DNA from: Candidatus Zhuqueibacterota bacterium
GTDB lineage: Bacteria > Zhuqueibacterota > QNDG01
DNA: 10,169 bases
Reading direction: 5' to 3'
Assembly: GCA_003645915.1 (NCBI GenBank)
Contig: QNDG01000017.1
Location: forward strand, 1-10,169
The translations under genes and the position numbers were made by a program. The notes beneath the pieces were generated by a model. The model made no database searches and was not told the DNA's origin. It was given only the letters and a program-made list of their open reading frames with translations. Position 1 is the first letter of the stretch, and every line of letters starts with the position of its first letter. Below, piece after piece: positions 7,673 to 10,169 of the stretch.

Positions 7673-7694
7673 TGCCAAAGCAAATAATTTGGCA
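7673..7694. repeat. inverted repeat / hairpin B
   Basis: Perfect 7-bp arms TGCCAAA (7673-7679) and TTTGGCA (7688-7694) around an eight-base loop, five bases after hairpin A. The arm sequences differ from hairpin A, so this is not a tandem repeat of it. No T tract follows closely. Confidence 0.5.
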
Positions 7695-7697
7695 GAT

Positions 7698-7707
7698 TGA
7701 TTAATCA
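7698..7707. repeat. 10-bp perfect palindrome
   Basis: TGATTAATCA, three bases after hairpin B. A loop-free palindrome of this size is more like an operator half-site pair for a dimeric regulator than an RNA hairpin. Its AT-richness makes chance occurrence plausible. Confidence 0.35.
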
Positions 7708-7882
7708 GTGTGTCTTTAAAATAATCAACTGCTTTTTATGTAAAAATTTTAATTACCATTTTCTCCAGTAATTTTCAATTTAAATTATTTTTATCCGGTT
7801 TACCAATTACTTTCCCTTATGTTTGATTTTGAAAATTTATATAAGGCTTATCCTGATTAATGAAAATGTCTGTTTAATAATC

Positions 7883-7911
7883 TTGACATTAAATCTATAT
7901 TTATGTATCTT
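7883..7911 (+). promoter_or_regulatory. sigma-70-type promoter for the hydrolase/aspartate kinase unit
   Basis: A perfect -35 TTGACA at 7883-7888 is separated by 17 bases from TATCTT at 7906-7911, which keeps the important first two and last bases of TATAAT (4 of 6 matches). Transcription would start near 7918, giving a leader of about 150 bases before the next gene. No other site in the gap is as good. If the host uses a Bacteroidetes-type sigma factor (TTTG and TAnnTTTG), this reading would be weaker. Confidence 0.55.
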
Positions 7912-8066
7912 CTTAAAAGTATTAACAGTTATATTCTGGCTAAGAATAAATAATTTTTCGGGAACCGGAAATTTGAAATAATAAACCTGATATTTAACAA
8001 TCCAAATAAACAGAAAACAACTGGGATTTTATAAATTCCATAATTTAACAGAATAATCTGTAATGT

Positions 8067-9074
8067 ATGAGGCAGAGGGTGGATATCTATACTTTATTGA
8101 AAAAATTAATGGAAATTGACTCTACATCCGGAAAAGAGGACCATGTTGTTGATTTTATTGCCGGATATCTAAAAGATTCGGGTTTTGAAGTAATGCTTCA
8201 GAATGTAAACGGAAAAAGAAATAATATTTTTGCAAAAAAAGATGAACCGGTTATTGTTTTTTCCACTCATATGGATACTGTTAATCCATACATCCCTTAT
8301 AGCGAGGATACGGACTACATTTACGGAAGGGGAGCTTGTGATGCAAAGGGATCTCTATCGGTACAGATAAAAGCTGCAGAAAAATTAGTTGAAAAAGGAT
8401 TCGGGAAAATTGGTCTTTTATTTGTGGTAGGTGAGGAAGCAGGATCTGATGGTGCAAAAAAGGCAAACAATATAAGGAATAAATGTAAGTATCTGATTAA
8501 CGGAGAGCCTACTGAAAACAAACTGATTTCCGGATCAAAAGGTGCGATACGGATCAGAATTGTTGCACATGGAAAAGCTGCTCATTCGGCTTATCCGGAA
8601 CAGGGAGACTCTGCAATTTTCAAACTTATTCATCTTTTAAACAGATGGGAAGAGCAGGCTTATCCTGAAGATAAAATACTCGGTAAAACAACATGGAATA
8701 CAGGATTAATCAGCGGAGGAGTTCAGGCAAATGTTATCCCTGCACATGCAGAAGCGGAAGTTATGTTCAGAACAGTTGTATCCTTTGAAAAAATGAAGTA
8801 TATTCTTGAAAAGGATCTGCCTGCTGATATTTCCCTTGAATATATTTATCAGGCTGATCCCGTAATCTTGAACACTGCTGACGGATTTGAAAAGGATATA
8901 GCAGCTTTTGCAACGGATGTTCCTCTTTTAAATAAATGGGGGAAACCGTTTTTAATGGGGCCAGGTTCAATTCTTGATGCTCATACGGATCATGAAAAGG
9001 TTAAAAAAAGCGATCTTGAAAAGGCGGTAAATTTATACTGCGATCTGACTGAGATGCTTCTTAAAAATAAATAA
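8067..9074 (+). CDS. M20-family metallo-hydrolase (ArgE/DapE/LysK-like)
   Basis: Zinc-dependent deacylase or amidohydrolase of 335 residues, complete. Metal and catalytic residues are in place: His68 and Asp70 in STHMDTV, the bridging Asp92 in GRGACDAKGS, the catalytic base pair Glu123-Glu124 in VVGEEAGSDG, Glu147 in NGEPT, and the final His306 in GPGSILDAHTDHE. The lid/dimerisation domain lies at about 157-265 and carries AHGKAAHSAYP (His173) and the NVIPAHAEAEVMFRT segment. Relatives remove acyl groups from N-acetylornithine (ArgE), succinyl-diaminopimelate (DapE) or LysW-linked lysine/ornithine (LysK). The sequence alone does not separate these, but the aspartate kinase 33 bases downstream favours amino acid biosynthesis. 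The start is uncertain. ATG 8067 lacks a Shine-Dalgarno sequence and is the first possible start after a stop at 8061. GTG 8079 has GAGG six bases upstream and would give 331 residues. Confidence 0.88.
   Translation: MRQRVDIYTLLKKLMEIDSTSGKEDHVVDFIAGYLKDSGFEVMLQNVNGKRNNIFAKKDEPVIVFSTHMDTVNPYIPYSEDTDYIYGRGACDAKGSLSVQIKAAEKLVEKGFGKIGLLFVVGEEAGSDGAKKANNIRNKCKYLINGEPTENKLISGSKGAIRIRIVAHGKAAHSAYPEQGDSAIFKLIHLLNRWEEQAYPEDKILGKTTWNTGLISGGVQANVIPAHAEAEVMFRTVVSFEKMKYILEKDLPADISLEYIYQADPVILNTADGFEKDIAAFATDVPLLNKWGKPFLMGPGSILDAHTDHEKVKKSDLEKAVNLYCDLTEMLLKNK
8069..8072 (+). promoter_or_regulatory. candidate Shine-Dalgarno sequence for an alternative GTG start at 8079
   Basis: GAGG with a six-base gap to GTG 8079. 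It lies inside the reading frame that starts at ATG 8067, and nothing similar precedes that ATG. It supports a start four codons later than the one listed for the hydrolase; homologues usually have only 8-15 residues before the conserved LxxLxxIxSxSGxE segment, which either start satisfies. Confidence 0.4.
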
Positions 9075-9107
9075 TTTACTTAAGTTTGTGATTTACGGAA
9101 AAATTTT

Positions 9108-10169
9108 ATGATTGTAATGAAATTCGGCGGCGCTTCAGTGGGAAGCGTCAGGGATATTAAAAAAGTTAAAGATATAATTTTATCAAGAACTGATAAAAAT
9201 CCGGTTGTTGTTTTTTCAGCAATGGCAAAAACAACACGTTCTCTTCTTGAAACTGCAAAGGAGTATGCAGCCGGGAACAGGGAGAAAGGTAATAAGCATC
9301 TTCAGCAGATAAAAGAGTTTCATCTTGAAATTTCGGAAAACCTGCTTGACACCGAAAATCACAAAGAAGTTACCCGAAAAATCAATGATTATTTCTCAAT
9401 GATAATAAACAGCCTGAATGCGATTTTCTCACTTAATGAATTGTCTCCGAGAAGCAGTGACTCGGTATTGTGTTTCGGAGAGCTCTTATCAACACTTATA
9501 ATTGAGAAATATCTGAGCCAGTCAGGAATAAATTCAAAACTGTTTGATTCCAGGAATATAATCAAAACAGACAGTACATTCACAAAAGCTGTGCCTGATT
9601 TTAAAAAAACCACAGAAAAGGTGAGCGAAATAATCCTGCCTTCATTAAACAGCGGTTTTGTACCGGTTATTCAGGGTTTTATAGGTTCGGACAGTAAAAA
9701 CCTGACAACTACACTTGGATTTGAGGGGTCGGATTACACTGCGGCAATTACAGGCTCAATTCTGAATGCTGATATAATTGAAATCTGGAAAAAAGTGCAG
9801 GGAATAATGAGCTGTGATCCCTGTCTTGTAAAAAATGCAGTAACTGTGCGTTCGTTGACTTTTCCGGAAGCTGAAGAGCTTACTTTTTTTGGTGCAAAGG
9901 TTCTTCATCCCTCTACTGTCCTGCCTGCAAAAAATAAGAATATCCCAATATCAATTAGAAATACCGAAGACCCGGAGGGACCGTTTACACTGATAAAACC
10001 TGATAAAGAGTACGGAGATACAGGAATTAAATCAGTAACATTAATGAGAAATGTCGTATTAATAAAGTATAAGATTGGGAGTTATCAGGATTTTTATAAA
10101 ATACAAAATAATCTGGATCGATATAATATACAGGTGATAATTTCAGAGTTTTTACACAACCGGGTTGAA
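9108..10169 (+). CDS. lysC: aspartate kinase, single-domain type (3' partial)
   Basis: Aspartokinase catalyses ATP-dependent phosphorylation of aspartate, the first step to lysine/DAP, threonine and methionine. The first 354 residues are visible and the frame is still open at the window end. Motifs: MKFGGASVG at 4-12, VVFSAMAKTT at 34-43, FGELLST at 123-129, VPVIQGFIGSD at 185-195, TTTLGFEGSDYTAA at 200-213, IEIWKKVQGIMSCDP at 224-238 and ELTFFGAKVLHPSTVLPA at 257-274, with an ACT region starting near 308. FGGASV, SAMxKTT and GxEGSD resemble the roughly 440-residue monofunctional kinases of Bacteroidota-like bacteria rather than ThrA fusions, but the C-terminus is out of view, so a fusion cannot be excluded. 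Odd points: GFEGSD lacks the usual Arg of GRxGSD, and IWKKV has Lys229 where Asp is expected (IWTDV/IWKDV). It probably shares the hydrolase promoter. The ribosome binding site is weak. Confidence 0.88.
   Translation, partial: MIVMKFGGASVGSVRDIKKVKDIILSRTDKNPVVVFSAMAKTTRSLLETAKEYAAGNREKGNKHLQQIKEFHLEISENLLDTENHKEVTRKINDYFSMIINSLNAIFSLNELSPRSSDSVLCFGELLSTLIIEKYLSQSGINSKLFDSRNIIKTDSTFTKAVPDFKKTTEKVSEIILPSLNSGFVPVIQGFIGSDSKNLTTTLGFEGSDYTAAITGSILNADIIEIWKKVQGIMSCDPCLVKNAVTVRSLTFPEAEELTFFGAKVLHPSTVLPAKNKNIPISIRNTEDPEGPFTLIKPDKEYGDTGIKSVTLMRNVVLIKYKIGSYQDFYKIQNNLDRYNIQVIISEFLHNRVE

Larger units (their letters stand above)
7604..8066. other. 463-base AT-rich intergenic region between two operons
   Basis: No convincing gene on either strand; the longest notable frame is 13 codons at 7819-7860. 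The left part holds two hairpins and a palindrome (7645-7707). The middle is low-complexity AT-rich sequence. The right part holds a sigma-70-like promoter at 7883-7911 and about 150 bases of probable 5' untranslated leader. That leader includes a small wobble-containing stem at 7955-7971 that closes on a GAA loop. No recognisable riboswitch core, T-box or terminator-antiterminator pair is visible. Confidence 0.7.

Noticed and set aside
7767..7811. Inverted repeat AGTAATT/AATTACT with a 31-base gap and the AATTTAAATT palindrome
   Set aside because: Purely AT-rich or widely spaced arms of this length are expected by chance here.
7819..7860. 13-codon frame (MFDFENLYKAYPD) in the intergenic region
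   Set aside because: Too short, no Shine-Dalgarno sequence, no relation to neighbours; expected by chance in this composition.
7955..7971. Small stem TTTTCGG-GAA-CCGGAAA as a terminator or attenuator
   Set aside because: It needs a G-U pair, has a three-base loop and is not followed by a T run; not enough for a regulatory call.
7604..8066. Prophage remnant or insertion sequence next to the ORF6N gene
   Set aside because: No transposase or integrase fragment, no terminal repeats and no target duplication visible; composition matches other non-coding DNA.

Overview
The window is a piece of a bacterial chromosome, AT-rich (about 38-40% GC by eye), with every supported gene on the + strand. Lineage is inferred only. 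The MurC motif EADEYD, the FtsZ tail and a single-domain aspartate kinase with FGGASV and a GxEGSD loop resemble proteins of the Bacteroidota/FCB superphylum and allied uncultured phyla. A murC-murB-ftsQ-ftsA-ftsZ order with no ddl argues against Bacteroidetes proper. I cannot name a genus.

Bases 1-5614 are the distal end of a division and cell wall (dcw) cluster: murC (5' end outside the window), murB, ftsQ, ftsA and ftsZ. MurC and MurB act in cytoplasmic peptidoglycan precursor synthesis. FtsQ is the bitopic divisome scaffold, FtsA the actin-like membrane anchor and FtsZ the tubulin-like ring protein. murC/murB and murB/ftsQ overlap by ATGA, and ftsA follows ftsQ after 4 bases. The one larger gap, 155 bases before ftsZ, holds a possible 30-codon upstream reading frame that ends just inside ftsZ.

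Bases 5628-7603 look like an extension of the same transcription unit. A cobalamin-binding-type radical SAM protein (TIGR03960-like, TTG start) begins 13 bases after ftsZ. A small protein, essentially a bare ORF6N domain, follows it and has a near-perfect Shine-Dalgarno sequence. ORF6N domains are normally tied to phages and mobile elements, so this is the least expected gene of the cluster.

Bases 7604-8066 form a 463-base AT-rich gap without a convincing gene. Near its left end are two 7-bp hairpins and a 10-bp palindrome within 63 bases. Further right is a good sigma-70-type promoter (TTGACA, 17 bases, TATCTT) pointing at the next genes.

Bases 8067-10169 form a second unit: an M20-family metallo-hydrolase (ArgE/DapE/LysK type) and, 33 bases later, the start of an aspartate kinase that runs off the window. 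The pair suggests aspartate-family (lysine/DAP) or arginine amino acid synthesis. The kinase has unusual substitutions in two normally conserved active-site segments.

I see no tRNA, rRNA, CRISPR array, insertion sequence or clear rho-independent terminator.
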